From contig JBAIAC010000261.1 in NCBI GenBank assembly GCA_037349315.1, forward strand, positions 310,001 through 374,000: 64,000 nt of DNA, written 5' to 3'. Positions 22,655-35,192 of the stretch are shown here, piece by piece. A model generated the notes under the pieces. That model made no database searches and was not told the DNA's origin. It saw only the letters and a program-made list of their open reading frames with translations. A program made the position numbers and the translations under genes. Source of the DNA: Chelydra serpentina (Eukaryota; Chordata; Testudines; Chelydridae). Each line of letters begins with the position of its first letter. The stretch's first letter is position 1.

Positions 22655-23777
22655 TCCATTGGGAAAATTCATCCCCCGAGTCCTTGTCCTAAATCTGGGG
22701 GTGCGGGACGGGGGAAGGGGGTTCGCTCTGCCCCACAACGGTCTCTCCCACAGTGCTCTGGACTCGTTCTTCCTGAAACCTGGTGTCACGGACCCCACTG
22801 TTAATCCAGAGTCACTGCCTGGACAGACAAGGAGTGACTCCAGATCGACAGTGGGGCAAATGAGATCAGCAATTCCCCTGTGAGGAGGGGCTCTCATTAG
22901 CTGCTCCCCCCAGAGAGCACAAGGAGGGAAGGCTGCTCCAACGCCCTGTCCCTCTCTGCTCAGGATATTGGGGTTCAGCTTCCTGGGTCAGACCCTGCAG
23001 CCTCCATCGTGATCTGGGAGACCAGGCTTAGCAGCTGCTGCTCCCCCAGCGGGGTCTGTGCTGGGAAGTGACCTTAATTAAAGCTTCTTCTCTGCCCGGC
23101 CAGGTGATGTCTTTCTCCAGCTGGCACCAGCCCCCTAGGGCAGCCCTGAGCCCTGTTAATACTAAATTCTGAGCCAGAGATTCCAGGTAACTGGAAGAAA
23201 CGGAGGGGAAAATGCTGGGGTCTGGCCTTAAAATGACTCTACTCAAACAGACCCTCCCCCCTCATTTCTCGTCCCATTAGCAATTGCAGGAGCAAATCCA
23301 GCCATGGGGAAGCAAACAACCCAGGAATGGGACTTTCCTACCAGACGGGCAGGGAGAGGGGACAGGGAAAAGGAGAAAGAGAGACTGAAAGGAGCCATGG
23401 GAGAGAAGAGTTTGGAGAGAGATTTCCAGATCTCTAATCTGCCCAGACAGATGTATTACTGCACCCTAGGTAAAATCATTTTCCTGTGGAAAAGATGAGG
23501 ATCAAACAGAGGAAAACCCAGTTCCTGACTCCATATCCCTCCTACTGGGGTGTGGCTGCCGTGGGGTCAGTGTCCAAGGGAATCCCCCACAGTAAATACT
23601 TTGGCTCTGCTTTTTTCTAGCCTTGTGTTCAGATGCTTTGTTACAGAATGGGGAGAGGGAGAAAAGAGGTTAAAAATGTCTCTGTGGGTTTAGCCTGGCA
23701 GGAGTGGCCAGGTCTCCACTGTAATAAAGAGATCGAGCATTTTCTCAGCATGGCAGACTCTAGGGTGTCTGTCTGCA
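22655..23777. repeat. Left arm of a 1.1-kb inverted duplication
   Basis: This sequence is repeated in reverse orientation at 62,903-64,000. Matching landmarks include GGGAAAATTCATCC against GATGAATTTTCCC, and GGGAATTGCTGATCTC on the far copy against the AGATCAGCAATTCCCC here. It covers the 5' untranslated/intron region of zinc-finger gene 2. The homology stops before the coding start. Confidence 0.85.
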
Positions 23778-24065
23778 GGGGAAAAGCCTGGGGCAATCGT
23801 GCTGTGAAATTAATTAAAGCCTGTTCTGAAACCTCCACAACTGCCCTTCTCACCCTGCCAGGCTGCAGAATAATGTCCGTGTTTTGCTACAGTTCATCCC
23901 GTCCTCCCATGGGACAGGGGAGAGAAATGGCTGCAGAGGAGCCGGTTCAGGTAGGGATTATCGCGGGGGTTGCTGGTGGGTTCCTGCGGGAGGAAGAGGG
24001 ACAGCAAATACACCGGAGATGGGAACGTTTGCACTGTCTGGTTTGGAGATTGGAGCTAGGATGAC

Positions 24066-24260
24066 CAGACAGCAAGTGTGAAAAATTTGAGAGGGAAGTG
24101 GCACAAGGATGCAAATAGTGCACACACACACGCACACTAGGGTGACCAGACAACAAATGTTAAAAATTGGGACGGGGGTGGGGGGTAATAGGAGCCTATA
24201 TAAGAAAAAGACCCCAAAATCAGGACTGTCCCTATAAAATCGGGACATCTGGTCACCCTA
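24066..24260. mobile_element. MITE with TAGGGTGACCAGA termini plus an adjoining fragment
   Basis: A copy bounded by TAGGGTGACCAGACAAC (24,138) and ACATCTGGTCACCCTA (24,260) lies next to a truncated second end, ATGACCAGACAGCAAGTG (24,060). A CA tract separates them. The same family occurs at 58,514 and 62,077. It sits in the first intron of zinc-finger gene 2. Confidence 0.8.
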
Positions 24261-24534
24261 GTTGGGGCGTGACAGGAAATTCACAGGCTGGAGACTGGGA
24301 GGAGGCCTGGGTGGGGCAAACCTGCTGGGAGATGTTTAATAAGTGGCCTAGATTCTAGCAACGGACCCCTGAGGTTGGAAGGTGGAAATGCCCTAATTTG
24401 TGGAACAGGAAACAACCCACCTAGGTGGGGCTGGGAAAATGGAGCAGATCCCAGTGCTGGAGCCTGACCTGAGTAACCAGCGGCTGCTCTGAGATCTAGA
24501 TCTAGGGGGGCACCCACCAATGAGGCTTAGGGAG

Positions 24535-25200
24535 GGTTCTTAAGCTTTTTCTGTCTGAGCCCCCTCAACACGCTATAACCCCCCCACGGCCCTGCATTGG
24601 CATGTTTCTCTGCATATAAAAGCCAGGGCTGGCATTAGGGGGTGGTAACCAGGGCAAGTGCCTGGGGCCCCATGTGACAGGCCCCCCCACAAAGCTAATT
24701 GCTCATAGTTTGGCTTCAGCCCCTGGGGGCAGGGCTCAGGACCCAGCCTTCAGCCCCATGCAGGGAGGTTTCATCTTTCTGCCTCAGGCCCAAGCGAGTC
24801 TAACACTGGCCCTGCTTGGAGGACCCCCTGAAACCTGCTTACAGCTCCCCAGAGGTGCAGGGACTCCTTCCTTAGGGGATATGCCCCATCCCGCCGTATC
24901 CAGCTCCAGGGCTGGCCTTGGAGAAAATGGCACCCTGGGCAAACTTATATTTTGGTGCCCCCCCCCATCACCCCTGGCCCTCATGAGCTCCCCACCATCC
25001 CCTCCAGGCCCCGATGCCTCCCTCCGGTGCTTACTTTGTATTAAAGAGCGGCCGGAGCTCAGCCCCAGCACAAATGAAGCCCTGGCAGGGCGGCCTGATA
25101 GCAGTGGCTGCCGACCAAGTGCCCAGCTCTGAAGGCAAAGCCACCGCCAGCAGCAGCGCAGAGGTACGGGTGGCCTGGTATGTGCTGTACTGTGCAGCCT
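24535..25200. repeat. Two old interspersed DNA-element fragments
   Basis: AGGGTTCTTAAGCTTTTTCTG through ATAAAAGCCAGGGCTGGC resembles a hAT-derived turtle repeat that also appears at 31,705. From 24,909, CAGGGCTGGCC followed by AAAATGGCACCCTGGGC resembles another. Limits are approximate and the assignment is by recollection. Confidence 0.35.
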
Positions 25201-26248
25201 TTTCTTTGATTGAAAGTGCATGTTGTAATGTGGTATTACACCGCCCTGGGTCCGGCTCTGGTGGCTACAGTTCCAAACTTAACAGAGTGAAAGTCACCTC
25301 GGCTACTCGCTTCACATGTATCGTCCAGGAACACACAGACATTCACACGTACAAGGTCTAGTCTGTTTGACCCATTTTATGAAAGTTACAATTAAAGTTC
25401 TGAATCCCCAAGCATAGAGAAATTCTATAAAGCCCTATGCAAAAGTTACAAATCTAGTTCTACTCCCATCCTTAACAATAGTGGTAGGGTCTGATGAGTC
25501 TCTCATGGCTTGATCATCAGTAGAGGGATGATTCCTGCTGGAGTATTCCATAGGGAGCTCAATTTTCCCACTCTGGGCACCCCTTTTTATAATGTGGTTC
25601 TGATCATCTCTCATTAACATTGACGCACATTTGGAAGCAGAGGTGCCTTTACAAAAAATTTTAATTTAAAATTAATCTTCTGGCTAATTTTTCACACTGT
25701 TACCACTTGATCCCTCTTTCCCCATAATCTTAGGGCATCGGGTTATTCCTCAGTCATTTACTTATGTCAGCTTTTCTTTGCTCCAAGACCTCAAATAGCT
25801 AAACTCTTGCAGGTCTCAGCCTACAGGCCTTGTGTTTCAATCCTATTTACTTAGATACCAAATACATGATTATTCTTCCTCTATACTCACTGCAGAGCAG
25901 TGGGGAGAGCAGAGACAGGACACCCCTGCTAGAGGCACCCCCTGGACCGTCACCTAGTCTGCCCACCACCAAGGCTGGCCCTGTCCAGCTCCTCACAATG
26001 AGAACAGTGTTGGGCTTTCTCCCAGCGAGCTCTCCCTGCACTCTGCTCGGGCCTCCATCTCCCATATCAGTCTCACACGAGTAGGAGTGTGATGGATCTG
26101 CTGGGAGAGACAAGGGGCTCTCTCTTCGTCCCCTCCCCATGGTGTTCTCTGGATGCTCTGAGTGGGGTGGGGGTGGGACTCCTGACTGTGAGCCACCCAG
26201 AGCTTCCCTTTGATGGGCTCCTCTCCCCCAGGAACGGTGGGGCTGTGA

Positions 26249-26626
<378 letters not shown>

Positions 26627-29600
26627 TAATAAACCCCGCTGTGGTTTAACAGTCTGCCCAGTGTCACAGCGCAAACTTGCTGAGGTGCATCGAATGAGGA
26701 ACAGTCTCTGAACAGGAGTGTCGCTCAGCTGGACCTGCTGGCATTGCTCACAGGTTGAAATAGGAGTGTTGAAGCCAGTGGCTCAGTTTTGGGTGTTGAA
26801 GCCAGAGACTCCGTCTAAGGCCTATCCTTGTGGAAGAGCGAGACCCCTTGGGGGTCTAGTGCACTCAAGGGGCACCTCCCAAGGACGGGTTAAAAGCCAG
26901 GGCATTGCACAGATCCTATGGATCCATGACAGTGTCCATGGGCCTTATGGGGAAAAGATACAAAACAAGAAAAGCATCTAAATGCGCATTTACCATCGTC
27001 CCCTCATCAGTCCGCTTGGGAATCCCTGATCAGTTCCAAAGTGTATTAAAACCTTCCTTAAAACCTTCCCTCTTTTAGATTACAGGTCATGTCAGTTTGT
27101 AGCCCCAAAAGACCCCTCTAAGTCAATTCAAACTCCACTGTTTCTCCCCAAAAAGTCTGTCTTCAGTCTCCTGAAAGAGGTGAAATCAGTCACTGGGCCT
27201 TTCTGCGTGGGGCAAAGCTTCAAAAGCTGGAGATCTGCATAACCAGCCTTGAGATCTGGCATTCATCACCCCTTAGTGACACCAGATTGCACAGGAAACC
27301 CATCCCTCGGCCCTCCCCGGTGTCATCTGGCCCATCTCAGCATCATAGTCTGTGAAGTATTCATGCTCTCAAGGGCTGGCTCAGATATACAGATAACAGT
27401 CAGAACTAAGGCCAGTATTTGCTGGCAATAAAAACAGAGTAATTGAGAAACAGGAGCAATATATAATCCTTTACAGCCTGAAAGTGCATTGGGGGGAGGT
27501 GGGGCCCAGACACTGGGCATTGAGAGCCTAGAGCCGGCTGTGTGCTGGGGAGATGGGACATGAACCCGCTGTGCGCAGGGGAGATGAGCAGGGGAGAGGG
27601 GCTGTGGACGCAGCTGAGAGCAGCTGCGAGCGCCGTCTGCTCTGCAGCATGATGTGGGAGCCTGGTGTCCCCCTTTCAAGGTTCCCCTGGGCAGGGTTCC
27701 CCTACCTGCCCAGGGGAAGCTGCACAGTGGTTTTGCTGAACCCAGACTTGCATGAGGACGGAAGAAATTAGCAGCAAGTCTCAACCGCAGCCAGTCCCCA
27801 GCCTCTGCCCTGTGAGTCAGGTGTCCCCAGGCAGAAATCGGTGGGGGTGTAATTCCAGTAAAAAATGCAGTAAAAGCGGCAGTTTCCGGAAAACACTGGC
27901 CCTAGTCATAACATTAAATACAATAGTTTCAAGATATGTTCCTATGTTCATCAGTTCTGTCACTCTGCCTTCACATAGTTCACTCTGCCGGTGGGTTCTA
28001 CCCCTTCCCCCATTCTGTGTCTGTCTGGTCTATTTAGATTGTAAATTCTTCAGGGCATGGGCCATCTACTATTCTGGGTTTGTACCTTGCCTAGCACAAT
28101 GGGGACCCACTTCTTAGCTGGTCCATAGGCAAAAAGGTGATGAATATGATTTATAATAATGACTCTTCTGCCACTTTAAGTCAAGGAAGATGGCCTTGGG
28201 ATATTACTACTTAAAAATGAGCAGGGGTTAAAACCATGGAATATTCCTTGTGACAAGTATCCCACAAATTCCACTGACCTCCCTTGTTTTCTTTGCCTTG
28301 AGCAGGGTTTCCAGTTTCCAAACCTGATGTGATCTCGCTTCTGGAATGAGGGGAAGAGCCGTGGGTCCCAGACCTCCAGGGCTCTGAGAAAGAAGTGCTC
28401 CCGAGAGCTGCCTGCACAGGTGAGGAATTGGGTAAACCAACTAAAAACTGTCCGTGCATACAGGAAACATTTGGGATGCCCTACCAAGACTCTCCTAGTT
28501 GTGAGCTTTCCGAGTTCAGGATTGTTCCCTGCAGATGTGGAATCATTAGGCAGATGTCACTCATGGCTTTCCACCTATCCTCACTGACAGTTGGCAGCAG
28601 ATCCCTCGCCAATCTCGCTTTCCCCAGAGAGTTCTGGTGAGATGCACACCCAAAATTGATCCCTTCCTCTCTCTCCTCTGGGGAAGAGTTTGGGGAAAAT
28701 CAGCTCCTGATAGGTTTGATCTCTCCCGCACATATTTTGGTTTGTTCACACCTTTTTCCATTCCTCTCTCTGAGATTGCTTTTCTCTCTGGTGCAGGGAG
28801 TGACCTGTGTCTGGATTCTCTCTGTCTCCCATCAGGGGTTGGGATGGTGAGTGACAACGAGGGGACACCCCAGCAGGAAAATGCTGAGCAAGTAGAACCA
28901 CATGGAACGTTATCAGGAATATCCAATGGGAATGTTTCCGGGAGTTGTGCACTCCCAGAAAAAGAAAAACGCTGTGAGACTCAGCAGAGGCCAGAGGAAA
29001 ACTTCAGTAGCCTCTCAGACCTTATTACACACGAGAGAATCAACTCGGAAGAGAAACGCTACACGTGTACTGAGTGTGAGAAACGCTTCTATTGGAGCTC
29101 ACACCTTATCAGACATCAGAGACTCCACACAGGTGACAAACCCTACACGTGCCCTGAGTGCGGGAAACGCTTCAGTTATAACTGAAGCCTTATTAGACAT
29201 CAGAGAATCCACGTGTGAGAGAAGTGTAATAAATGCCTCGATTCCGGCTGGCCAAAGATTGTTTGTTTTTAAAATCACAATTGTGAATTCCCACATAGCG
29301 ACCTTTGCACCATGTTCACCGTGGTCTCTCAGCTCCTGCAGAGGAGTTGCCTGCTTCTGCCTTTTGCAGCTCACCCTTCTCTGGGGTCAGTTCTGTGATT
29401 TTTTTCTATCAACACTTTTCCTTTTGAATCGTTGGAGTGTGTGTCCCTCCAGCTAGGAATGTTCATCAGCTCCAGGTGGGGGAGAGGTTTGATCCCAACA
29501 AGCTACACTGAGGCAAAAACTGCCTGGGGCTTACATCCACTAGGTCGTGGGATGTAAGCCCAGGTGGGTCGGCTGGTAGAGCAAAGAACTGGAGCCGGCT

Positions 29601-29842
29601 CCCAGGAAGTCATCCTTACCTCGCCCTTGTGACTCCAGCTTGAAGGAGAGCTTCTTTCCTTCCCCTCGCTGAGAAAGAGCAAGGGAAGAACAAAAGCCCA
29701 CATCCATACGGGGGCAGAGGCTTCAGGAGCCCACAGCGTTTGCCCATCTGGGGCATTGTGGCTGAGATCTCTGCTGGCCAGCGCCAGCGCTCGCAAGGCG
29801 CTAGTGTGGATGCTGGAGGCTGGGTGCTGGAGGCAGAGACCC

Positions 29843-29914
29843 AGCAGAGTGGCGCAGCGTCAGTGTGCTGGGCCCATAACCCAGAGGTCGATGGATCGAA
29901 ACCATCCTCTGCTA
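29843..29914 (+). tRNA. Initiator tRNA-Met (CAT)
   Basis: A 72-nt cloverleaf has acceptor AGCAGAG paired with CTCTGCT, including the A1-T72 pair diagnostic of eukaryotic initiators. The anticodon segment GGGCCCATAACCC carries the three G-C pairs next to the loop. The T arm ATGGATCGAAACCAT has the initiator-type A54/A60 pattern. Only the D loop (GCGTCAGTGTGC) departs from the usual form. TTTTT follows about 16 bases downstream. It probably supplies initiator tRNA. Confidence 0.9.
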
Positions 29915-30429
29915 GGCAGGTGCTTGTTTCTTTTTGCTCTGGGCCTCCAAGCGAGGGGGCGACCAGCAGAGCGCCGAGAGCCGAGGCTGTGAGGCAAGAG
30001 GTGGCTGAGGTGTGGGACTGCCAGGGAGCTCCCCGGCCCCTCTGGCTGCCTGGGCTGAAGGCGAGAGCCAGGCCTGTGCGTGAGGTCTGAGTGCCGGTGG
30101 CTCCCCCACTCCTCGGGAGGGTCTGTCCCAAGGCAGCGGCCCAGCCCCCCTCCAAGGGGGGTGCGTCCCACCAGCATTTCTTTCCCCGTTTGGGGAGGTT
30201 CAGCCTCCCCGAGCCCCTTGTAGCCGCCGCCCACGCGCAGTGTCACTGGTAGATCCGGGCAGAGGAGACTCGGGGGCCTGGGCTGGGAAATCCCTGGGTG
30301 AAACTGGCTGCCTGAGCCCAGCCCCTCTGCACTCAGGGGAGCGGTGAGAGGGGGAGGGGCTCAGGGAGTAAATCCTCAGAAACCTCCCCCCTGGGTTTGT
30401 AATGTCAGAGCCCAGCGAACAAGTCCCTG

Positions 30430-30990
30430 CGTGTGTGAAGGGAGGAGCTGTGAGGGGGAAGGTCCATGGGGGTGTCAGTGTGAGGGGGAGGGGCTGTGAG
30501 GGGGAGGGTCCATGGTGATGTCAGTGTGAGGGGGAGGGGTTGTGAGGGGGAGGGTCCATGGGGGTGTCAGTGTGGAGGGGAGGGGCTATGAGGGGAGGGC
30601 TATGGGGTGTCTATGAGGGGAGTGGCTGTGAGGGGGAGGGTCCATGGTGATGTCAGTGTGAGGGGGAGGGGCTGTGAGGGGCAGGGTCCATGGGGGTGTC
30701 AGTGTGAAGGGGAGGGGCTATGAGGGGAGGGCTATAGGTTGTCTATGAGGGGAGGGGCTGTGAGGGGGAGGGGCTGTGAGGGGGAGGGCTATAGAGTGTC
30801 TCTGTGAGGGGAGGGGCTGTGAGGGGGAGGGTCCATGGGGGAGTCAGTGTGAGGGGGAGGGGCTGTGAGGGGGAGGGTCCATGGGGGTGTCAGTATGAGG
30901 TGGAGGGTCCATGGGGGTGTCAGTGTGAGGGGGAGGGGCTGTGAGGTGGAGGGTCCATGGGGGAGTCAGTGTGAGGGGGAGGGGCTGTGA
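30430..30990. repeat. G-rich minisatellite (expanded allele)
   Basis: About 560 bp of GTGAGGGGGAGGGGCTGTG and GAGGGTCCATGGGGGTGTC units, higher-order and imperfect. It is the counterpart of the 310-bp array at 5,756. The array accounts for the clustered short reading frames here. Confidence 0.88.
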
Positions 30991-30999
30991 GCATCTGGT

Positions 31000-31704
31000 C
31001 ATCTCCATGCAGCAGGAGCCCCCTGACATGGGAGTTCAACCGCCCCCTCCCACCAGGTGCTTTGGGGGCCCTAGAGCCCAGCATGGAGCTGCTGTCCCTG
31101 CAGGGCCCCTGGGAGTCACAGAGGGGTGAGGTGCGGTTACTGCCCCGTCTGTCCTGGGCTGGGGGACTGGAGCCCCCGGAACAGCCCTGTGGGGACTCAG
31201 CCCTCTGGGGGATTCACTGTGTGTGGAAAAGCCCGTCTAGGAATGGGGATTCCCAGCTGCGTTACAGCGGCGTGACGGAGAGGAAAGAGTTAATGCTTTA
31301 GGACAGTCTGGGGGCGCTGGATGGGAAGGAGGGTGCCCGGCTCTCAGGCTGCAGAACGACCAACCCCAAACGTTCAAAACCCTGAGCCAGGCTCACCGAA
31401 AATCACGAGATGGGCTTTGAAATCATGAGATTGTGTAAAATTAATAGATTTGGGATCTTTTTATTTGCCTTCTGCTTGATGAGCCTTTAGGGCGCACGGG
31501 GGGAGACATTGTGAATCTTTCTCCACAGCCACAAGGGCTAGAAACGTCCTGTGTCTTTAAGAGCGAAGGCTGAAATCATCACATCTCCACCTGACTCCAG
31601 GAGCTGGGGCTTTAAGGAAAACAACAATTCTCATCAGACTCAAGGCAAAATCAGGAGCGTTGGCAGCACCGAGTGGGACGGAGTCTTTATTCTCCGGGAT
31701 TCCT
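31000..31704. other. Unassigned region
   Basis: A short open stretch with an acceptor-like CCACCAG before GTGCTTTGGGGGCC and a donor-like GGTGAG near 31,126 could be an old exon, but I cannot tie it to a family. The rest shows nothing I recognise. Confidence 0.25.
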
Positions 31705-31890
31705 TGGAGCCGGGTTCCCAGCCTTGTTCTTTCTGTGGCCCCCGCCCCACATGGTATAAAAACTCCACAGCCCACCCGTGCCACAACGACTGTCTAACGC
31801 CGGCCTTGCTTGCTGGTTTAGTTTGGCAAATCCACCCCTGAAACCTGCTCACTGCCCTCCGTGGGGGCTCTGGACCCCTGGTTGGGAACG
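31705..31890 (+). repeat. Old hAT-derived repeat fragment
   Basis: It contains TTCTTTCTGTGGCCCC, ATAAAAACTCCACAGCCC, CCTGAAACCTGCTC and GGACCCCTGGTTGGGAACGG, the series also partly present at 24,535-24,880. The terminal CAGTG end has decayed. Confidence 0.4.
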
Positions 31891-32226
31891 GCCTTGGAGC
31901 TCTGTTTAGAAGGGAGGAGCAAAGCTGCTGCCTTTCCCGATGGCTGAACTCAGGCCCTTAGCGTGGGATATTCCTGCCCTGCCAGCGACCCCAGGAGAGC
32001 TCACTGAGCCGCTGCCTGGCCTCAGGGACAGTCTCAGCCGGCAGGGCCCCAGGGGGCAATGAAGCAGCTGGGAACCCTCATTCCCAGAGAAGTGCCCTGG
32101 CTCCCTGCTCAGCAGCTGAGAAGTCAATTCCCCCCACCCCTGATGAACCAGCCTGGAGCTCAGTGCAGCGCTGGGGGTTTCTCCTTTCACTCCCCTGAAG
32201 GCTGCTATCAGATCTCCCAAAACCAG

Positions 32227-32312
32227 TGCTCCAGATGAAGCTTGAACTCACAAACACTCCATGCATCACTGCCCTATAAGTACTGCGCATTAACCCTTTG
32301 TGCCACTGGACC
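32227..32312 (-). tRNA. Intron-containing tRNA-Ile (TAT)-like gene, partly decayed
   Basis: The minus strand reads GGTCCAGTGGCACAAAGGG, then GTACTTATAGGGCAGTG, and ends CTTCATCTGGAGCA. This matches the vertebrate tRNA-Ile(TAT) gene, which carries a short intron after position 37. The anticodon TAT is visible. The acceptor has one mismatch, the 3' side of the anticodon stem pairs poorly, and the intron is shorter than usual, giving 86 nt in all. TTTT follows directly downstream. Function is doubtful. Confidence 0.55.
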
Positions 32313-32981
32313 CCACACTGGGTAAAACACATTGACTAGATCTTGACCAACAGTTCTGGACCTTGACACAAATCAATGGCTTCCCCTAAGAATGGGGCTG
32401 TGTGACCTTCCTTATGTCCTGGCGCCCTCTTGTGACCATTTCCTTTCCCTCCTTTCGGTGAAAAGCTTTGGGATTTTGTGTACAAACTTTATTTCCTCGG
32501 GAGAGACCCAGGAGCGGGGGCTGCCTGCGTCTACCCAGCACCCACTAGATTAGAAGGTGGCCGACAAACACCCTTAAGACAAGGCAGCCGTCATCTCCCG
32601 TCTTCCCTTGAGTGACAGCCTGAATCCTTCCTTGTCCGGGCAGAGCCCAAGGACTGGAATCAGTAGCAGCAACAAACCCTCAGTGCGTAGCAGGAACAAC
32701 CCAAACTGTGCGTTCGAAGGAGCTGTCTCCTTCCTTCGGGGGTCACGTTTGCCATTAGGGTGACTGATTTTCATTTCCCTTCTCTGAGGGCAGAGATGGG
32801 GCTGGAGCCACCTCAGGCTGGGATGTGGAGCCCAGGTCCCCACCTGTCAGTCACTCTGGGGACCTGTCTCTGCTCACAGCTGACAGGCTGCCTCCGGCCT
32901 CTCCAGCCAGCTCCTGAGCGCTGTGGGGGTGAGTCATTTGTCAAGCATCAGTGGCACACAGGAGAGGCGCTTTTGCGAGGT

Positions 32982-33053
32982 GCATTGGTGGTGTAGTGGT
33001 GAGCAGAGCTGCTTTCCAAGCAGTTGACCTGGGTTCGATTCCCAGCCAATGCA
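32982..33053 (+). tRNA. tRNA-Gly (anticodon TCC)
   Basis: A 72-nt cloverleaf starts GCATTGGTGGTGTAGTGG. The anticodon segment TGCTTTCCAAGCA gives TCC for GGA codons. The B box GGGTTCGATTCCC is canonical, the acceptor GCATTGG pairs perfectly with CCAATGC and the discriminator is A. It appears intact. No T-run lies within 20 bases downstream. Confidence 0.92.
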
Positions 33054-33284
33054 GGGGTGTGAGGTTTACCTGCCTGGGAATTGGTTTAATTGCAGGGATG
33101 TTGTATCAGTTTATCAATGGAATGAGAGAATTAATGTCCCAACTCCCAGCAGGTCATTAAACACCCAGTGGGGGAAGAAAGGGGCGGGACTATGCAGTGA
33201 GCTGTTGGAGTCACCCTCGTGTTACAATGTTTCGTTAATTTTTTTTTTACTTTTTCCTTTACTTCCCTCTCCCTGTTAGACTCA

Positions 33285-33345
33285 GAGCCTTTAAGGTCAG
33301 AAGGGACCAGTGTGATCATCTAGTCCGACCTATTGCACCTTGCAG
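33285..33345 (-). mobile_element. CR1 3'-tail fragment
   Basis: On the minus strand this reads like the end of the CR1 at 50.95 kb (GTCGGACTAGATGATCAC and GGTCCCTTCTGACC). It is about 60 bp only. Confidence 0.65.
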
Positions 33346-34975
33346 ACCAAAAGACCCCACCCACCCCAGGGAGTAAGGTCACGCTTCAGAGAGAACGTAC
33401 TAGAGAAATGGTGGGTTCGGGGGGGGGGGGGGAGATAGAAAAGGAAAGCCCCTTTTCTCAGAAGAGCAGACTCGGCTCCCTCCCGGATCTGTCCCCAGTG
33501 GATTTAGCTCACAATATGGGTGTCCCTCCCTCCCTGGGTGATGTAATTAAAATGAAGAAAAGACAAGGTGAGATGGTGCCACAGGTAAGTATATTAAGGG
33601 TAAAGGTACAGAGAACTGGAAGAAACTCAAACTTAACCATACAGTGATTCAGTGACTGGCTTTAGAAGCGTGAAGCTCAGACCCACAAAGCCTCCCTTGG
33701 TATTCAGAGAAACAGTAAATAAACCCCAACACAGAAACCTTTCCCTGCGATTTAGGCGCAGTGGACACAGCACACAGAGGCGAAGCCCAGGACCTTCTAC
33801 GCTCCAGCTGATTTGGAGCCTTCGAGGAGGACTACGGGGGAGTCCCGACGACTGTTGGATTTTGTTGCAGGCAGGGAGACCCTCCGGGCTGATGGACACC
33901 AGGAGAGCAGGACCCTCCAGAGGTCAAATGGATTCGGTTTGCTGTGGCGGGGATAGTGAGGACAGGCCTCTCCTTCCTTAACCTCGCTGCAGGACAGATG
34001 GTGTCTTCTCTCTAGCTCTGGAGCGTTAGGGAGACCCGACCGTGCACGTGCTGCCGCTGGAATGGACAGCCCTGCCCAGGTGCTGAGCAAATCCTTATAT
34101 AGCCCTTTTGGTGGGAAAAACTGGTCCAGTCCGGTTTGAGCCAGGGAAATCCAGTGTCTTTAAGAGTAAGCTAGCCTGCTTACAGAGATGGAGTCCGAGA
34201 GTCACAGATGATATACTCCATATTGGATTTCATTCAAACCAGTGATTTGCATAACCTTTACCTTATACACACTATTAAAACAGCCAATTAAACACATTTA
34301 AACAATACCAACACAACATTTCTTACTAACAGATCGATCACTACCCGCCGATCCGGCGGGTAGTGTAAGCCTGGCCTAAGTAACTGCAGAGTTAGTGTCA
34401 TACCAGATAGTTAATTGCACAATCTTACTTCTCTAGTCTCACTTTCTGGTCTCATTGATCACTTGGGTAGAAACAGCAAGGGTTTGGTGGGTTTTGTTTT
34501 TTTCTCCCTTCATTTTCTCCTAAGGAATGTGGGATCTTGAGCATGTTATTTTAAGTTCCCTCTGGGTCAGGAAAATTTCATCTCCTTGAAATAGGTGGGG
34601 AAGTTGCCTGTTTCTATAACCTAAAATAAAGGAGCTTTTGTAAAGCAGTTTCATCTTTAAATCTGCTGGGATAAAAATAGTAACTAGTAAATTCCACGGC
34701 CAGACACCAGGCCAGGATCAATTGATGGGGCCAGGATCAATTAATTACAGAAGAAACAAACTCTTGGGAAGTAGCTGTAATTTGTCCCCAAACCTTTCTT
34801 TGTTCTCATATGCGATCAGGGATTCTCTTCTAGAGGGCAGAGTTAAGGTTATATGGGCATGTACCATCGCTCTGTATTCCCTGTTTTTCCAGAGTTTGAG
34901 TTTTACTGAACTCAATGTTCTGGAAGGATAAGAGAGTCACATATAGACTCCCACACAGGGAGGGAGGGACACATA
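33346..34975. other. Unassigned region with a perfect hairpin
   Basis: No gene is recognisable. At 34,339-34,365 a 12-bp perfect inverted repeat, CACTACCCGCCG and CGGCGGGTAGTG around ATC, could form a very stable hairpin. It may be an end of an otherwise unrecognised element. Confidence 0.35.
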
Positions 34976-34983
34976 CAATATCA

Positions 34984-35184
34984 CAGGCCTGCACAACTGG
35001 TAAAGCGGTGAGGGCCACATTACTCCAAAGAAGAAAGACGAGGGCTGGATGCGAGGAAAGTTGTTGAGCAAAAAAACTCTTGGGAAGTAGCTGTAATTTG
35101 TAATTTTAGCCAGCTTCCCGCAGGCCGCACACAGAGCCTCCGCGCGCCGCATACGGCCCACGGGCCGTATGTTGTGCAGGCCTG
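34984..35184. mobile_element. hAT-type MITE with perfect 8-bp target duplication
   Basis: The termini are CAGGCCTGCACAA and TTGTGCAGGCCTG. The 8-bp sequence CAATATCA occurs immediately on both sides (34,976-34,983 and 35,185-35,192). The 201-bp element has no coding capacity. The right flank continues into CR1 sequence, so the insertion is close to the end of that fragment. Confidence 0.92.
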
Positions 35185-35192
35185 CAATATCA

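Larger units (their letters stand above)
29623..30990. repeat. Segmental duplication copy B (initiator-Met block)
   Basis: This is the direct duplicate of 5,030-6,065. It contains an intact initiator-Met tRNA, the same GC-rich flank and an expanded G-rich minisatellite. Just upstream, near 29,560-29,600, GGTCGGCTGGTAGAGC looks like a tRNA 5' half cut at the duplication boundary. Confidence 0.85.
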
